Assembly (NCBI GenBank): GCA_944322325.1
Contig: CALUOQ010000005.1
Span: forward strand, 1 to 64,000
DNA length: 64,000 nucleotides
DNA from: an uncultured Alloprevotella sp.
GTDB taxonomy: Bacteria; Bacteroidota; Bacteroidia; Bacteroidales; Bacteroidaceae
Direction of reading: 5' to 3'
Both the position numbers and the translations under genes were made by a program. The notes under the pieces are model-generated. The model was given only the letters and a program-made list of their open reading frames with translations. It was not told where the DNA came from and searched no databases. Below, in pieces: positions 27,223 through 35,923 of this stretch (positions are counted from its first letter, which is position 1; the number at the start of each line of letters is the position of its first letter).

Positions 27223-28233
27223 TCAGGGCAGGTCGGCCAGGAAACGAAAGAGGAGACGATAAGCTTCGTCGCGCGCCGGACGAGGCGAAAGGATGAGGTC
27301 GTGCACGCCGCCACGGACTGCGAGACACGTCACGCGCGGTCCCAGACGCGCGGCATAACGGCGGATGTCCTCCACGGAGAGGACAATGTCCGCCCGCAGG
27401 TAGTCGTCGCGCCACTCGGCGGTCTCGACCATCGACGTGTCGGACATGAGAACCAGCACGGGGCAGCCGATACGCCCCCGGCGCACGCGCTGCTGCGCCT
27501 TGCGGATGGCGCGTATCCATCCCGCCCGCTTGGGCCACCCGCGAGGCTTTTTCCATGCCGTGTCGAAGTCCCATTCTCCCCGCTCGCTGCGCAACAGACT
27601 CCGCGCATAAGTGTCCACGCCCTCGCCCTGCACCTTCCACCGGGGGAAGAGACGGCCCAGTCCGCTCACCGTCGGGATGACCACGCGCTCCAGCAGCGGA
27701 CCGAAATTCCAGTCCAGGAAGGGGCTGTTCAGCACCAGCGCCGCAAGCCCGGCACGCGGACCGCGTTCCTGCGCATAGTCGGCCACGATGAGTCCGCCGG
27801 TGGAGTGCCCCATGAGGACAATGCGTCCGTAACCCTCGCCGCGTACCTCGGCCAGCGCCGAGTCGAGGTCGGCGTGGTAGTCGCGCAGGTCCGCCGCGTA
27901 AAAGGGGTCGCGCCCCCGGCGGATGGAGCGCCCGTAGTCATGCAGGTCGATAGCGTAAAAGGCGTAACCGTGGGCTGCCGCGCTGTCACCGAGGGCCGAC
28001 TGGAAGAAGTAGTCGTTGTACCCGTGCACGTAGAGCAGCGCCGTCGTGGCGCCGGCCGGCGCTTGCCGACGGACGAGGGTGCACACCGGAGGGGTGTCCT
28101 CGCCGTCAGGCGCAAGGACAAACGTACGGCTCTCGTAAGGCGGACCGAGCACATCGGGCCGGTAAGCCTGTGCCGACAGGCTGGCAGACAGAGGCAGCAG
28201 CAGGCTGAGGAGAAATAAAGCGGATTTCGTCAT
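27223..28233 (-). CDS. Secreted alpha/beta hydrolase (serine-aminopeptidase/lipase-like)
   Basis: A 336-residue exported protein with a Sec signal peptide (residues 1-22). The alpha/beta hydrolase fold shows the oxyanion region YVHGYNDYFF and the nucleophile Ser144 in GHSTGG; a late HD pair (GGVHDLIL) is the likely catalytic His. It resembles monoglyceride lipase/S33-type hydrolases. Substrate unknown. The start at 28233 gives a signal peptide and lies after a TAACTTTA box; a longer frame upstream would remove it. It is divergent from another secreted hydrolase. Confidence 0.8.
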   Translation of the reverse strand: MTKSALFLLSLLLPLSASLSAQAYRPDVLGPPYESRTFVLAPDGEDTPPVCTLVRRQAPAGATTALLYVHGYNDYFFQSALGDSAAAHGYAFYAIDLHDYGRSIRRGRDPFYAADLRDYHADLDSALAEVRGEGYGRIVLMGHSTGGLIVADYAQERGPRAGLAALVLNSPFLDWNFGPLLERVVIPTVSGLGRLFPRWKVQGEGVDTYARSLLRSERGEWDFDTAWKKPRGWPKRAGWIRAIRKAQQRVRRGRIGCPVLVLMSDTSMVETAEWRDDYLRADIVLSVEDIRRYAARLGPRVTCLAVRGGVHDLILSPRPARDEAYRLLFRFLADLP

Positions 28234-28293
28234 AAGGAGTGCGGTTTGCAGCGTACAGCAGCCGACGGTTGTCCCGTCCGGCGCGCGCCGCCG

Positions 28294-28301
28294 TAAAGTT
28301 A
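28294..28301 (-). promoter_or_regulatory. Probable promoter box TAACTTTA for the alpha/beta hydrolase
   Basis: Seven of eight matches to TAnnTTTG, 61 bases before the start. Confidence 0.45.
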
Positions 28302-28418
28302 CGTCCTTTCGGGCGAAACGCCGGACCGGTTGCCGAATCTTTTGCACCGAGGCGACGATTCGCAGCCTCACCCGGCGCGAAACGTCCGCACTTTCGCGGC
28401 TGTTCGGCACGGTTGTCG

Positions 28419-28426
28419 TATCTTTG
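28419..28426 (+). promoter_or_regulatory. Promoter -7 box TATCTTTG for the secreted esterase-like gene
   Basis: Exact consensus, 40 bases before the ATG at 28466. Together with the box at 28294 it forms a divergent promoter pair. Confidence 0.7.
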
Positions 28427-28465
28427 CGGACAGAAATCCGAAATTCCTTCATATTGCGAAACGCC

Positions 28466-29839
28466 ATGAAACAACTCTTCACCCTCTGTCTGTCGGTCGG
28501 ACTGCTGACTGCGACTCCACTTGCCACGGTTGCCGCACCGTCACACCCGGTCCGGCAGGCCACTGCCGACGACGGGCTCGTCGCCTATTTCACCCATCGC
28601 CTGGAGGGGGACGCTACCCCCTACGCCAGCAAGGCTAAACTGGACCTTTCCGAAATCCGTCAGGCCCGCGAAAGGGTCTGGCAGGCCTGGTGCGAGGCCA
28701 ACCGCCGGCTTGACGAAGAGAAACTGGCCACCCCCGGCGAACTGACGGAGGCCTCGGCGGCCTCGTGGCAACTGCCCGACTCGCTGGAACCGAACGCCGT
28801 GATGCCCTATTACTGGGGCACGAAAGGGGCCGCCCGCCCCGAGCGCGGCTATCCCTTGTTCCTCTACCTGCACGGCTCGGGACCGAAGGCACGGGAGTGG
28901 GCCACGGGGCTGGCTATATGCCGCGGCTTCGACGACGCCCCGTCGCTCTATTTCATCCCGCAGATTCCCAACGAAGGGGGCTACTACCGCTGGTGGCAGC
29001 GCGCCAAGCTGTTCGCTTGGGACCGCCTGCTGCGCCAGTCGCTGGCTGCCGGTTGGGTCGACCCCGACCGTGTGTACTTCTTCGGCATCTCCGAGGGCGG
29101 CTACGGCAGCCAGCGCCTGGCCTCGTTCTACGCGGACTACCTGGCCGCCGCCGGACCGATGGCCGGCGGGGAGCCCCTGAAAAACGCACCTGCCGAGAAC
29201 TGCCGGAACATCGGCTTCATGCTCCGCACTGGGGCGGACGACAACGGCTTCTACCGCAACCGCCTGACGGGCTACGTGGCCGACGCGCTCGACAGCCTGC
29301 GCCGCCTGCACCCCGCGGGCTACGTGCACCGCGTCGAACTCATCCCCTGCACGGGCCACGGCATCGACTACCGCCCCACCACGCCGTGGCTGAAACAATT
29401 TGTCCGCAATCCCTGGCCGCGCCAGGTGAGCTGGGAGGACTACGACCTGGACGGCGTGCGCCGCGCGGGCTTCTACAACCTCGCCGTGCCGCCCCGCACA
29501 GGTGACCCCGCCGCCCGCACTTATTACGAAATGACCATCGAGGACAACCAGGTAGACCTCAGCGTGTCGGACGTAGCCTACACGACGACAGAGCGCGACC
29601 CGCACTGGGGCATCGAACTGAAATTCGCCCGCAGGCTGACGCCGGCCGCCTCCGGACGGCTGACGCTCTACCTGAACGATGCGCTGGTCGACCTCAGCCG
29701 CGAGGTGACCGTCACGGTCAACGGCCGCCGCGTGTTCCGCGGACGGGTACGCCCCACGCTGGCCGCCATGGTGAACAGCTGCGCCACCTTCTTCGACCCG
29801 CGCCGCGTCTTCCCCGCTGCCGTCGAAGTGGAATGGTAA
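28466..29839 (+). CDS. Secreted alpha/beta hydrolase, esterase-like
   Basis: A 457-residue exported protein with a signal peptide (about 1-24). The hydrolase core has the oxyanion segment LFLYLHGSGPKAREW, the nucleophile Ser209 in GISEGGYG and a late His in CTGHGIDYRP. After about residue 345 comes a beta-rich C-terminal region (VTVTVNGRRVFRGRV) that may be an accessory domain. It resembles PHB-depolymerase/feruloyl-esterase-type hydrolases; no substrate can be named. A nucleotidyltransferase-like gene follows at once. Confidence 0.75.
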   Translation: MKQLFTLCLSVGLLTATPLATVAAPSHPVRQATADDGLVAYFTHRLEGDATPYASKAKLDLSEIRQARERVWQAWCEANRRLDEEKLATPGELTEASAASWQLPDSLEPNAVMPYYWGTKGAARPERGYPLFLYLHGSGPKAREWATGLAICRGFDDAPSLYFIPQIPNEGGYYRWWQRAKLFAWDRLLRQSLAAGWVDPDRVYFFGISEGGYGSQRLASFYADYLAAAGPMAGGEPLKNAPAENCRNIGFMLRTGADDNGFYRNRLTGYVADALDSLRRLHPAGYVHRVELIPCTGHGIDYRPTTPWLKQFVRNPWPRQVSWEDYDLDGVRRAGFYNLAVPPRTGDPAARTYYEMTIEDNQVDLSVSDVAYTTTERDPHWGIELKFARRLTPAASGRLTLYLNDALVDLSREVTVTVNGRRVFRGRVRPTLAAMVNSCATFFDPRRVFPAAVEVEW

Positions 29840-29869
29840 ATGTGGATAACCCTTGCCTTTTCTCCCAGC

Positions 29870-30469
29870 ATGACAGACATGACGACATCCTTCCTTGAAC
29901 TTTCGGCCAGCCGCCAGCGCCGGGCGTGGGCCCTTGTCCGGCAGCTCGACATAACGGGCGCCTGGCGGGCCGTAGGCGCCGAAGCCCACCTCGTCGGCTC
30001 GCTGCGCATGGGGCTGCTCATGAAGCACCGCGACATCGACTTCCACGTGTATTCCTCCCCGCTCCGGCTGACTGACAGCTTCGCCGCCGTGGCGCGGCTG
30101 GCGGAGCGTCCGGGCGTGGAGGGCATCACGTTCCGCAACCTCCTTCATACGGACGAGGCCTGCGTCGAGTGGCACATGGACTGCCGCGACGCGGAGGGCG
30201 ACGTCTGGCAAATCGACATGATTCACCTCGTCCGCGGCTCGCGCTACGACGGTTACTTCGAGCGCATGGCCGAACGCATCCGCGCCGTGCTGACTCTGGA
30301 AACACGCGCAACGATACTGTACCTGAAAAACGCAACACCCGACGACATGAAGGTCATGGGCGTGGAGTACTACCAGGCGGTACTGCGCGACGGCGTCCGT
30401 ACCTGGGACGATTTCCTGGCGTGGCGGCGCGACCATCCGCAGCGGGGCATCGTCGAGTGGATGCCCTGA
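29870..30469 (+). CDS. Nucleotidyltransferase-like protein
   Basis: About 199 residues if started at 29870; in-frame ATGs at 29840 and 29879 are alternatives. The segment GSLRMGLLMKHRDIDFHV fits the polymerase-beta-type nucleotidyltransferase pattern: Gly-Ser at 43-44 and a D-x-D at 55-57. A third acidic residue may be in WQIDMIHL. The protein is cytoplasmic. It may be an aminoglycoside-adenylyl- or kanNT-like enzyme, but there is no evidence for a substrate. It is probably co-transcribed with the upstream esterase. Confidence 0.65.
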   Translation: MTDMTTSFLELSASRQRRAWALVRQLDITGAWRAVGAEAHLVGSLRMGLLMKHRDIDFHVYSSPLRLTDSFAAVARLAERPGVEGITFRNLLHTDEACVEWHMDCRDAEGDVWQIDMIHLVRGSRYDGYFERMAERIRAVLTLETRATILYLKNATPDDMKVMGVEYYQAVLRDGVRTWDDFLAWRRDHPQRGIVEWMP

Positions 30470-30482
30470 CACTTGTAAAAAG

Positions 30483-30528
30483 CGCGTTCGGCGCGCCACC
30501 CCGCAGTGGGAGTGGCGCGCCGAACGCG
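30483..30528 (-). terminator. Bidirectional hairpin terminator
   Basis: Perfect 17-bp arms (30483-30499 and 30512-30528) between convergent genes. On the minus strand it is followed by a T5 run (CTTTTTACAAG), so it ends the PASTA-to-NigD operon well. Confidence 0.82.
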
Positions 30529-30555
30529 TATAAAAGTCCTTGTCACGGCGCGGCC

Positions 30556-31182
30556 TCAGCGCACCAAGGTCCACGTTTTTTCTCCTTCGCCAAACGTGTT
30601 TACGCGCAGCCGGATGGTGTCGCCCAAGGTCAGCACCCCGTCGAACGCAGACAGCGGCATGGACAGGTAGGCCGTGCGGGAAAACGAAACGGGGTCGCCG
30701 CTCTGGTCGTGATAAAGCTGCACGCTGGCCGTAGTGCGCCCGTCGGGCCAGCTGACGAGGCCGCGGTCGATGAAGCCGAAGTACTGCGCACCCTCAAGAC
30801 GCGTTTTGACAATAAGGCGCAGGTTGAGGAATCCGCCGCCCAGCCACACGCTGCTGACGTCCAGCGGGTCCGTCTTTTCTTCCTTGTAGGCGTGGGGTAC
30901 GGCCACCATGACCGTACTCACGCCCGTTATGACCGCCGCGCCGTTCTCCGTCCGGTAGGTCGCCACGACGCGGTACGTGCTGTCGGGCGCCAAGCCCGCC
31001 GGACCGGAACCGACGCGCAGCGCCTCCCGGCCGTCAGGCAGGAACGTCGCGGCGCGCCCTTCGGACGAGGTGGTCAGCAGGCCGAGGTCTGCCCGCATCG
31101 GAGGCCACGTCTCGGTGTCGTCCGCGCACGCCGCCAGCAGCGTAACAAACAAGAGGAGGCATACCCGTGCTACGAAAGTCAT
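30556..31182 (-). CDS. NigD-like lipoprotein
   Basis: A 208-residue lipoprotein; the signal peptide ends LLAAC-A (Cys19). Two beta domains are suggested by SEGRAATFLPDGREALRV and DSTYRVVATYRTENGAAVIT, then DVSSVWLGGGFLNLRLIVKT. This pattern resembles the NigD-like family of Bacteroidales, whose function is unknown despite its name. Its start overlaps the stop of the acyltransferase gene by four bases. It is the last gene of the operon. Confidence 0.65.
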   Translation of the reverse strand: MTFVARVCLLLFVTLLAACADDTETWPPMRADLGLLTTSSEGRAATFLPDGREALRVGSGPAGLAPDSTYRVVATYRTENGAAVITGVSTVMVAVPHAYKEEKTDPLDVSSVWLGGGFLNLRLIVKTRLEGAQYFGFIDRGLVSWPDGRTTASVQLYHDQSGDPVSFSRTAYLSMPLSAFDGVLTLGDTIRLRVNTFGEGEKTWTLVR

Positions 31183-32321
31183 TGGGCAGCGTACCAGTTA
31201 CGGGCCGGGTTGGCATACATGGTGAGCAGGCGCTCGCGCAGGAAGTCCTCGTCCTTGCCCGGTAAGTCGATTTTTGCCAGCTGTCCGTCGAGGTAATCGT
31301 CGAAACGGCGCACGTCGTCCGCCGTGTAGCGGCCGGCAAAACGGGCGTTGCCGTCGAGGCGGTCGGCTGCGATACAGTGTGTCGGATAGAGGCGGTAGTT
31401 GCTGTGGATGGCGCGGTCGATGCGCTTGGCCACAGCGTCGAAGAAGGCGGCCTTAGGCAGGACGGCACATTCGTCAATCCACGTGTTTACGGGCGCTGCG
31501 GCCTGATAGTGCACGTGCCCCTTGCGGCCGTTGATGCCGGTCTGCATGTTGAGCAGGTCGTCTTCGCGCGTCTTGCGGTACGACGGGTCGTCGCGCTTCT
31601 GCTGGAATTCCTTGGCCTTAAGGTAGTCACAGGGGTCGTACTCGTAGGAGATGGCCAGCGGCACAAGGTTGAGGCTGCGCAGGCGGTCGGCGGGCGTACC
31701 CTCGCCGCCCATGGCCATCATTTTCAGCAGGGCGTCCTGCGTGCGATCGTCGGAGTCCTTGGCGCGTCCCTCCCTTTGGGCAATCCAGATGTTTTCCTTT
31801 TTTTCGGCAACGGCAAAGTGCATGTACCGGCTCAGCCGGCTGCTGCTCTCCAACATCTGCCGCATACCGACCGAACGCTGCACGATGAACGATTTGTTCA
31901 CCCGCACGAGCTTCTTGATCCAGGGATAGACGAGCAGGTTGTCGCCAATGGCTATCTCGACGGTAGTGGGGAAACCCTTGTCGAGGAGCAGGACGCTGAG
32001 AAAGGCCGAGTCGAGCACGATGTCGCGGTGGTTGGAAATGAAGGTGTAGTTGGCGACGGGCAGCCCGTTGGTCTCGAAGTCAAGGGCCGTACAGGTCTTT
32101 CCGGCAAGCTGGCGGACAAGGGGATAGAACAGGCGACGCTGCACGTCGAGGTTCGTGGGACAAAGGGCCAGCTGGGCCCGGAGCTGTTCGCGCGTCGCTC
32201 CGGGGAAAAACGAAAGCGCAATGGGCAGGAACTGCGGGTCGGCCAGCAATTCGTCGAACACGGCCGGCAATTCCTCGGGGGTATACGGACGGATTTCGTC
32301 GAACTCTGCGGGAATCTTCAT
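31179..32321 (-). CDS. PlsC-like glycerol acyltransferase family protein
   Basis: A 380-residue protein with a lysophospholipid-acyltransferase domain (roughly 80-250). The catalytic block reads FISNHRDIVLD: His98 and Asp104 are five residues apart, instead of the usual four (HX4D), with an extra Asp at 100. A second block may be in WIAQREGRAKDSDD, comparable to the EGTRS-type motif. No strong membrane helix is present. It would esterify a glycerol or ornithine-type acceptor in membrane lipid synthesis. It lies 11 bases after ddl and overlaps the NigD-like gene by four bases. Confidence 0.72.
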   Translation of the reverse strand: MKIPAEFDEIRPYTPEELPAVFDELLADPQFLPIALSFFPGATREQLRAQLALCPTNLDVQRRLFYPLVRQLAGKTCTALDFETNGLPVANYTFISNHRDIVLDSAFLSVLLLDKGFPTTVEIAIGDNLLVYPWIKKLVRVNKSFIVQRSVGMRQMLESSSRLSRYMHFAVAEKKENIWIAQREGRAKDSDDRTQDALLKMMAMGGEGTPADRLRSLNLVPLAISYEYDPCDYLKAKEFQQKRDDPSYRKTREDDLLNMQTGINGRKGHVHYQAAAPVNTWIDECAVLPKAAFFDAVAKRIDRAIHSNYRLYPTHCIAADRLDGNARFAGRYTADDVRRFDDYLDGQLAKIDLPGKDEDFLRERLLTMYANPARNWYAAQ

Positions 32322-32332
32322 GGCGACGTGTT

Positions 32333-33340
32333 TTAAGATTCAGTACGACGGAGTTTTCCCTCGATGATGTCCGAAAGCACGTCTTTAATGTCAAGGCCGG
32401 CGGCCCTTACCTGCTGTGGGATGAAGCTGGTGCCCGTCATGCCTGGCGTCGTGTTGATTTCGAGCAGGTTCACCGTCTCGTGGCCCGGTTCGCCGGACAG
32501 GATGTAGTCGACGCGGATGATGCCGTAACACCCCAGCAGGTCGTAGATGCGGGCGGTGATTTCGGTGACGCGGCGGGCCGTCTCGGGGGCAATGCGGGCC
32601 GGCGTGATTTCGCTGACCTTGCCGTTGTACTTCGCGTCGTAGTCAAAGAATTCCTCGTCGGTGACCACCTCCGTAATGGGGAAGGCCGTGAACGCACCGG
32701 CGCCGCGATAACAGCCACAAGTTATCTCCGTGCCCGTCAGGAGTCCCTCAATCATGGCCTCCTCGCTCTCGTGGAGCGCCTTGTCGAGGGCCGGCTGCAG
32801 GGCATCGGCGGTCTTCACTTTCGTCACGCCGAAACTGCTGCCGCCGGCGTTGGGTTTGACAAAACAGGGTAAACCCAGGCGCGCCACGACGGCGTCCGTG
32901 GCCGGACGCGGGCATCCCCGGCGCACCAGCACGGAGTCGGCGATGCGGAAGTCGTCGCCCGCCAGCGGACGAAGGAAGTTGTTGAGCACGTACTTGTTGA
33001 ACGTGAGCGACTCGACGAGGACGCCGCTCGTCGAGTATGGCAGACCGATGAGGTCGAAGTAGCCCTGGAGGATGCCGTTCTCCCCCGGTGTGCCGTGAAT
33101 GGTGATGTAGGCAAAGTCGAAACGGTGACGGCCGTCGGCGGCGGTGAAGCTGAAATCGCTGCGGTCGATGGGGTAACGGCTGTCGCCGTAGTCGACGTGC
33201 CAGTCAGCGCCTTGTATCTCGACGACGTAGCAGTCGTATTTGTCGTGGTCCATGAACGAAAGCAGTCCCGCTGCGCTGTGCATCGAGACGTCGTGCTCGG
33301 AGGAATCGCCCCCGGCGACGATGGCAATAATAGGTTTCAT
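32333..33340 (-). CDS. ddl: D-alanine--D-alanine ligase
   Basis: A 335-residue ATP-grasp ligase making the D-Ala-D-Ala dipeptide for peptidoglycan. The N-terminal loop IVAGGDSSEHDVS, the FVKPNAGGSSFGV lysine/loop region and the C-terminal metal site LLEINTTPGMTGTSFIPQQ are clear. The start at 33340 gives the usual opening MKPIIAIVAGG; an upstream in-frame ATG at 33382 is less likely. It belongs to the PASTA-rluD-ddl operon. Confidence 0.93.
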   Translation of the reverse strand: MKPIIAIVAGGDSSEHDVSMHSAAGLLSFMDHDKYDCYVVEIQGADWHVDYGDSRYPIDRSDFSFTAADGRHRFDFAYITIHGTPGENGILQGYFDLIGLPYSTSGVLVESLTFNKYVLNNFLRPLAGDDFRIADSVLVRRGCPRPATDAVVARLGLPCFVKPNAGGSSFGVTKVKTADALQPALDKALHESEEAMIEGLLTGTEITCGCYRGAGAFTAFPITEVVTDEEFFDYDAKYNGKVSEITPARIAPETARRVTEITARIYDLLGCYGIIRVDYILSGEPGHETVNLLEINTTPGMTGTSFIPQQVRAAGLDIKDVLSDIIEGKLRRTES

Positions 33341-33381
33341 AGGAAGTTGTGTATCTGTCTGCAAAAAGAGTATATCTGACA

Positions 33382-34485
33382 TTAGGAATGCGCACGGGCG
33401 GCATAGAAGTTACGCCAGCGCTCGACGAGAGCCGCCATGTCGGGCGGCAGGGGCACCTCAAAGTCCATCTCCTGCCCCGTACGCGGATGTCGGAAACCGA
33501 GGGTGCGGGCGTGGAGCGCCTGACGGGGACAGAGGGCCATGCATCCCTTGACGAACTGCCGGTAACTGCCCGACAGGTTGCCGCGCAGGATTTGGTCGCC
33601 TCCGTAACGGGCATCTGCGAAAAGGGGATAACCGATGTGCTTCATGTGGGCGCGAATCTGGTGCGTGCGGCCGGTTTCGAGCACACACTCGACGAGGGTG
33701 ACGAAACCGAAGCGCTCCAGGACGTGCCAGTGGGTGACGGCCGGCTTGCCCACGCCGGAGTCGGGCGGAAAAACGGCCATCTGCATCCGGTCCTTGGGGT
33801 GGCGCGCGATGTTCCCCTCGACGCGGCCGGCGTCGTCGGCGGGGTTGCCCCACACGAGGGCATTGTAGCGCCGGCGCGTCGTTTTGTTGAAAAACTGTAG
33901 CCCGAGCTTCGTTTTGGCGTCCGGTGTCTTGGCGGCGACTATAAGCCCCGACGTGTCCTTGTCAATGCGGTGCACGAGCCCCACGGCGGGGTCGTTGGGG
34001 TCGTAGCCAGGGCACTCGCGCAGGTGCCAGGCCAAGGCGTTGACCAGCGTGCCGGTGTAGTTGCCGCAACCGGGGTGGACCACCAGCCCGGCCGGTTTGT
34101 TGATGACAATGACGTCGGCATCCTCGTACACCACGTCAAGGGGAATGTCCTCGGGCGCAATGGTGTTGTCGTAACGCGGGCGGTCGAGCAGCAGGGTGAC
34201 TACGTCGGCCGGCTTCACGCGGTAGTTGCTCTTCACGGGCTGGCCGTTCACGTGGACGAACCCCTGCCGTGCGGCCGTCTGTATGCGGTTGCGCGACGTG
34301 TCGGGCAGGTGGTCGATCAGGAACTTGTCCACCCGCAGAAGCTGCTGGCCGCGGTCGGCCACGACGCGGAAGTGCTCGTAGAGCTGTGCGCCGTCCTCGT
34401 CTTCAGGTTCGTCGTCGGCGGCCGGCGCGACAGGCATGTCCGTCAGCCGTTCGTCGTCACTGTATGGGGTAGGTGTATCCGTCAT
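33382..34485 (-). CDS. rluD: RluD-type 23S rRNA pseudouridine synthase
   Basis: A 367-residue RluA-family synthase. An S4 RNA-binding domain (about 48-95: LLRVDKFLIDHLPDTSRNRI) precedes the catalytic domain with Asp175 in HRIDKDTSGL. The first 45 residues form an acidic tail not needed for the fold. Its start lies 29 bases inside the PASTA gene, so translation is likely coupled. RluD modifies helix 69 in E. coli; the exact target here is inferred. Confidence 0.88.
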   Translation of the reverse strand: MTDTPTPYSDDERLTDMPVAPAADDEPEDEDGAQLYEHFRVVADRGQQLLRVDKFLIDHLPDTSRNRIQTAARQGFVHVNGQPVKSNYRVKPADVVTLLLDRPRYDNTIAPEDIPLDVVYEDADVIVINKPAGLVVHPGCGNYTGTLVNALAWHLRECPGYDPNDPAVGLVHRIDKDTSGLIVAAKTPDAKTKLGLQFFNKTTRRRYNALVWGNPADDAGRVEGNIARHPKDRMQMAVFPPDSGVGKPAVTHWHVLERFGFVTLVECVLETGRTHQIRAHMKHIGYPLFADARYGGDQILRGNLSGSYRQFVKGCMALCPRQALHARTLGFRHPRTGQEMDFEVPLPPDMAALVERWRNFYAARAHS

Positions 34486-35179
34486 TGTAAGTCGGAGTGG
34501 ATTCCTCGTCGGTGTCGCTGCTTTCTTCGGTCGCTACGCCGTCCGCGCCGACAATCTCGCCGTTCTCGTCGGTAAGGAAGTCGTCCGTGTAGTCCGTACT
34601 GTCGACGAAGAGCATTTCTTCCTCGGTGACGCCGTTGCCCACGACGAGCACAATGGGCGTGTCCACCGAGATGCGCGTACCGGCACTGACGACGCGGCCG
34701 CCGGCCTTTACGCCGTAGACCCACTCGCGCTCCCCGTCGACATACTCGGTCGGTCCCAGCCGGAACCCGATGGCCAGCAGGCGCGACTCGGCCTCGCGCA
34801 GCGAACTGTTGTCGGCGAGGTCGGGCAGGGCGATGGTAGGCTGGCTCACGGCGTTGAGCGTGAGGTAAATGGTGCGGCCGGGCTTCACTTCGCCGCCGGC
34901 TTTGACCGACTGGCCCAACACGGCGCGCGGTGCCATCGTACGGACAAAGCCCGAGTCGGCCACCTCGACACGAAGCCCTAACCGCTCGAGGGCGAGCTTG
35001 GCCTCGGCCTCCGAGTAGCCGCGCAGCTCCGGTACGACGATTTTCTCGCCGTGGCGGGTGTAGCGGTCGAGGCCATAGAGCGCGCCGAACACGACGCCGA
35101 CAGCCAGCAGCGCCATAGCCAGAAAATTGCCCCACAGGATGGGACTGCCCAGTTTCTTGAAAAATTCGCGTAGTGTCAT
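34457..35179 (-). CDS. Membrane-anchored PASTA-domain protein
   Basis: A 240-residue protein with one N-terminal membrane helix (about 14-38, ILWGNFLAMALLAVGVVFG). Two to three PASTA repeats follow outside: VPELRGYSEAEAKLALERLG, LPDLADNSSLREAESRLL and a third weaker unit. The acidic C-terminal tail is Asp/Glu/Thr-rich. PASTA domains bind peptidoglycan fragments or act as spacers; there is no kinase domain here. The start at 35179 (MTLREFFKK) fits the promoter at 35248. First gene of the operon with rluD and ddl, in line with a cell-wall role. Confidence 0.85.
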   Translation of the reverse strand: MTLREFFKKLGSPILWGNFLAMALLAVGVVFGALYGLDRYTRHGEKIVVPELRGYSEAEAKLALERLGLRVEVADSGFVRTMAPRAVLGQSVKAGGEVKPGRTIYLTLNAVSQPTIALPDLADNSSLREAESRLLAIGFRLGPTEYVDGEREWVYGVKAGGRVVSAGTRISVDTPIVLVVGNGVTEEEMLFVDSTDYTDDFLTDENGEIVGADGVATEESSDTDEESTPTYNDGYTYPIQ

Positions 35180-35247
35180 CGATGGTCGTCTTACGGAGGG
35201 TGGTGATGGCAACAGGAGGGGACACCGGCCCCGCTCCGCCTGCCGAG

Positions 35248-35255
35248 CAAAGTTA
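35248..35255 (-). promoter_or_regulatory. Promoter -7 box TAACTTTG for the PASTA-rluD-ddl operon
   Basis: Exact consensus, 69 bases before the start at 35179 and just after the rpmH terminator. Confidence 0.72.
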
Positions 35256-35267
35256 CGACAAAATGAC

Positions 35268-35310
35268 GAGAGAAGCAGAGGGCCCCGACGGAAAAACCTC
35301 TACTTCTCTC
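35268..35310 (-). terminator. Terminator after rpmH
   Basis: 14-bp arms with one mismatch (GAGAGAAGCAGAGG at 35268-35281, partner 35297-35310) lie between the rpmH stop and the next promoter. Confidence 0.65.
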
Positions 35311-35333
35311 GTAAGCTGATAGCGGAGCGCGGT

Positions 35334-35492
35334 TTAGCGCTTGCCGTGTACTTCGTCGGAAACCGTCAGTTTCTTGCGGCCCTTGGCGCGGCGGGCGGCC
35401 AGCACGCGGCGGCCGGTAGCCGTCTGCATACGGCGGCGGAAACCATGCTTGTTGTTTCTCTTTCTGTTGTGGGGTTGAAATGTTCTCTTCAT
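35334..35492 (-). CDS. rpmH: 50S ribosomal protein L34
   Basis: A 52-residue basic protein starting [18 protein letters not shown] and continuing with the invariant [17 protein letters not shown]. It ends [16 protein letters not shown], slightly longer than E. coli L34, as in other Bacteroidota. It has its own promoter (35536) and terminator. dnaA, rnpA or an origin are not seen nearby. This small gene is easy to miss with a length cut-off. Confidence 0.97.
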   Translation of the reverse strand: MKRTFQPHNRKRNNKHGFRRRMQTATGRRVLAARRAKGRKKLTVSDEVHGKR

Positions 35493-35535
35493 ACTATGCT
35501 GATTTTATTGTTTGTTGCGTCACGCATTTGGGCTG

Positions 35536-35543
35536 CAAATTTA
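35536..35543 (-). promoter_or_regulatory. Promoter -7 box TAAATTTG for rpmH
   Basis: Exact TAnnTTTG on the minus strand, 44 bases before the ATG at 35492. Confidence 0.65.
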
Positions 35544-35696
35544 GAAAGTTTTTTCGGAATCCGCAAAATTCCCACGGCTTATTTACGCACGCGCCGCCCG
35601 GCCCGAAGCGGAAGCGACAAAGCGGAACGACCGGACCGCACAGCGCCGGACCATTCGCACCCGGCCCGGCGTTTTCCGGCGACCGCCCCTGCCGTA

Positions 35697-35776
35697 ACAA
35701 GTACTATGGCAGGAAAAACAAGTACTACGACAGAAAATCCTATCGCTGCGACAGAAGAAACGGGGACTACACTTGT
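35697..35776 (+). repeat. Hairpin repeat family, copy R7 (type B, rearranged)
   Basis: Two left arms in tandem (ACAAGTACTATGGCAGG, then ACAAGTACTACGACAG at 35718-35733) are followed by AAAATCCTATCGCTGCGACAG. The right arm ending GTAGTACTTGT is missing. The tail CGGGGACTACACTTGT (35761-35776) is intact. It appears to be a partly deleted copy. Confidence 0.82.
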
Positions 35777-35835
35777 TTTCCCTGTCGCGACCGCAAGGAC
35801 CGCACCGTCGGCATGCCCGCAAGGACGGACTTTGG

Positions 35836-35920
35836 GAATTGACAATTGACAGTTTACAATTGATAATGGACAGCGGAGAATTGTCCATTGTCAACTATCA
35901 ATTGTCCATTATCAACCGTT
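35836..35920. repeat. AATTG-rich inverted repeat downstream of the second barrel gene
   Basis: Repeated words such as CAATTGACAATTGAC and AATTGTCCATTGTC occur here. The 12-bp inverted pair TTGATAATGGAC (35860-35871) / GTCCATTATCAA (35904-35915) can form a stem. The 18-mer TCAATTGTCCATTATCAA (35898-35915) recurs at 39096-39113 on the other side of the neighbouring gene. Confidence 0.7.
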
Positions 35921-35923
35921 GTC

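Larger units (their letters stand above)
35493..35923. other. Intergenic region upstream of rpmH with repeats
   Basis: Holds the rpmH promoter (35536), repeat R7 (35697-35776) and an AATTG-rich inverted repeat (35836-35920). No coding sequence supported. Confidence 0.6.

Noticed and set aside
35334-35543. Replication origin next to rpmH
   Set aside because: No dnaA, rnpA, or clustered DnaA boxes were seen; the neighbouring genes are an ordinary cell-wall operon.
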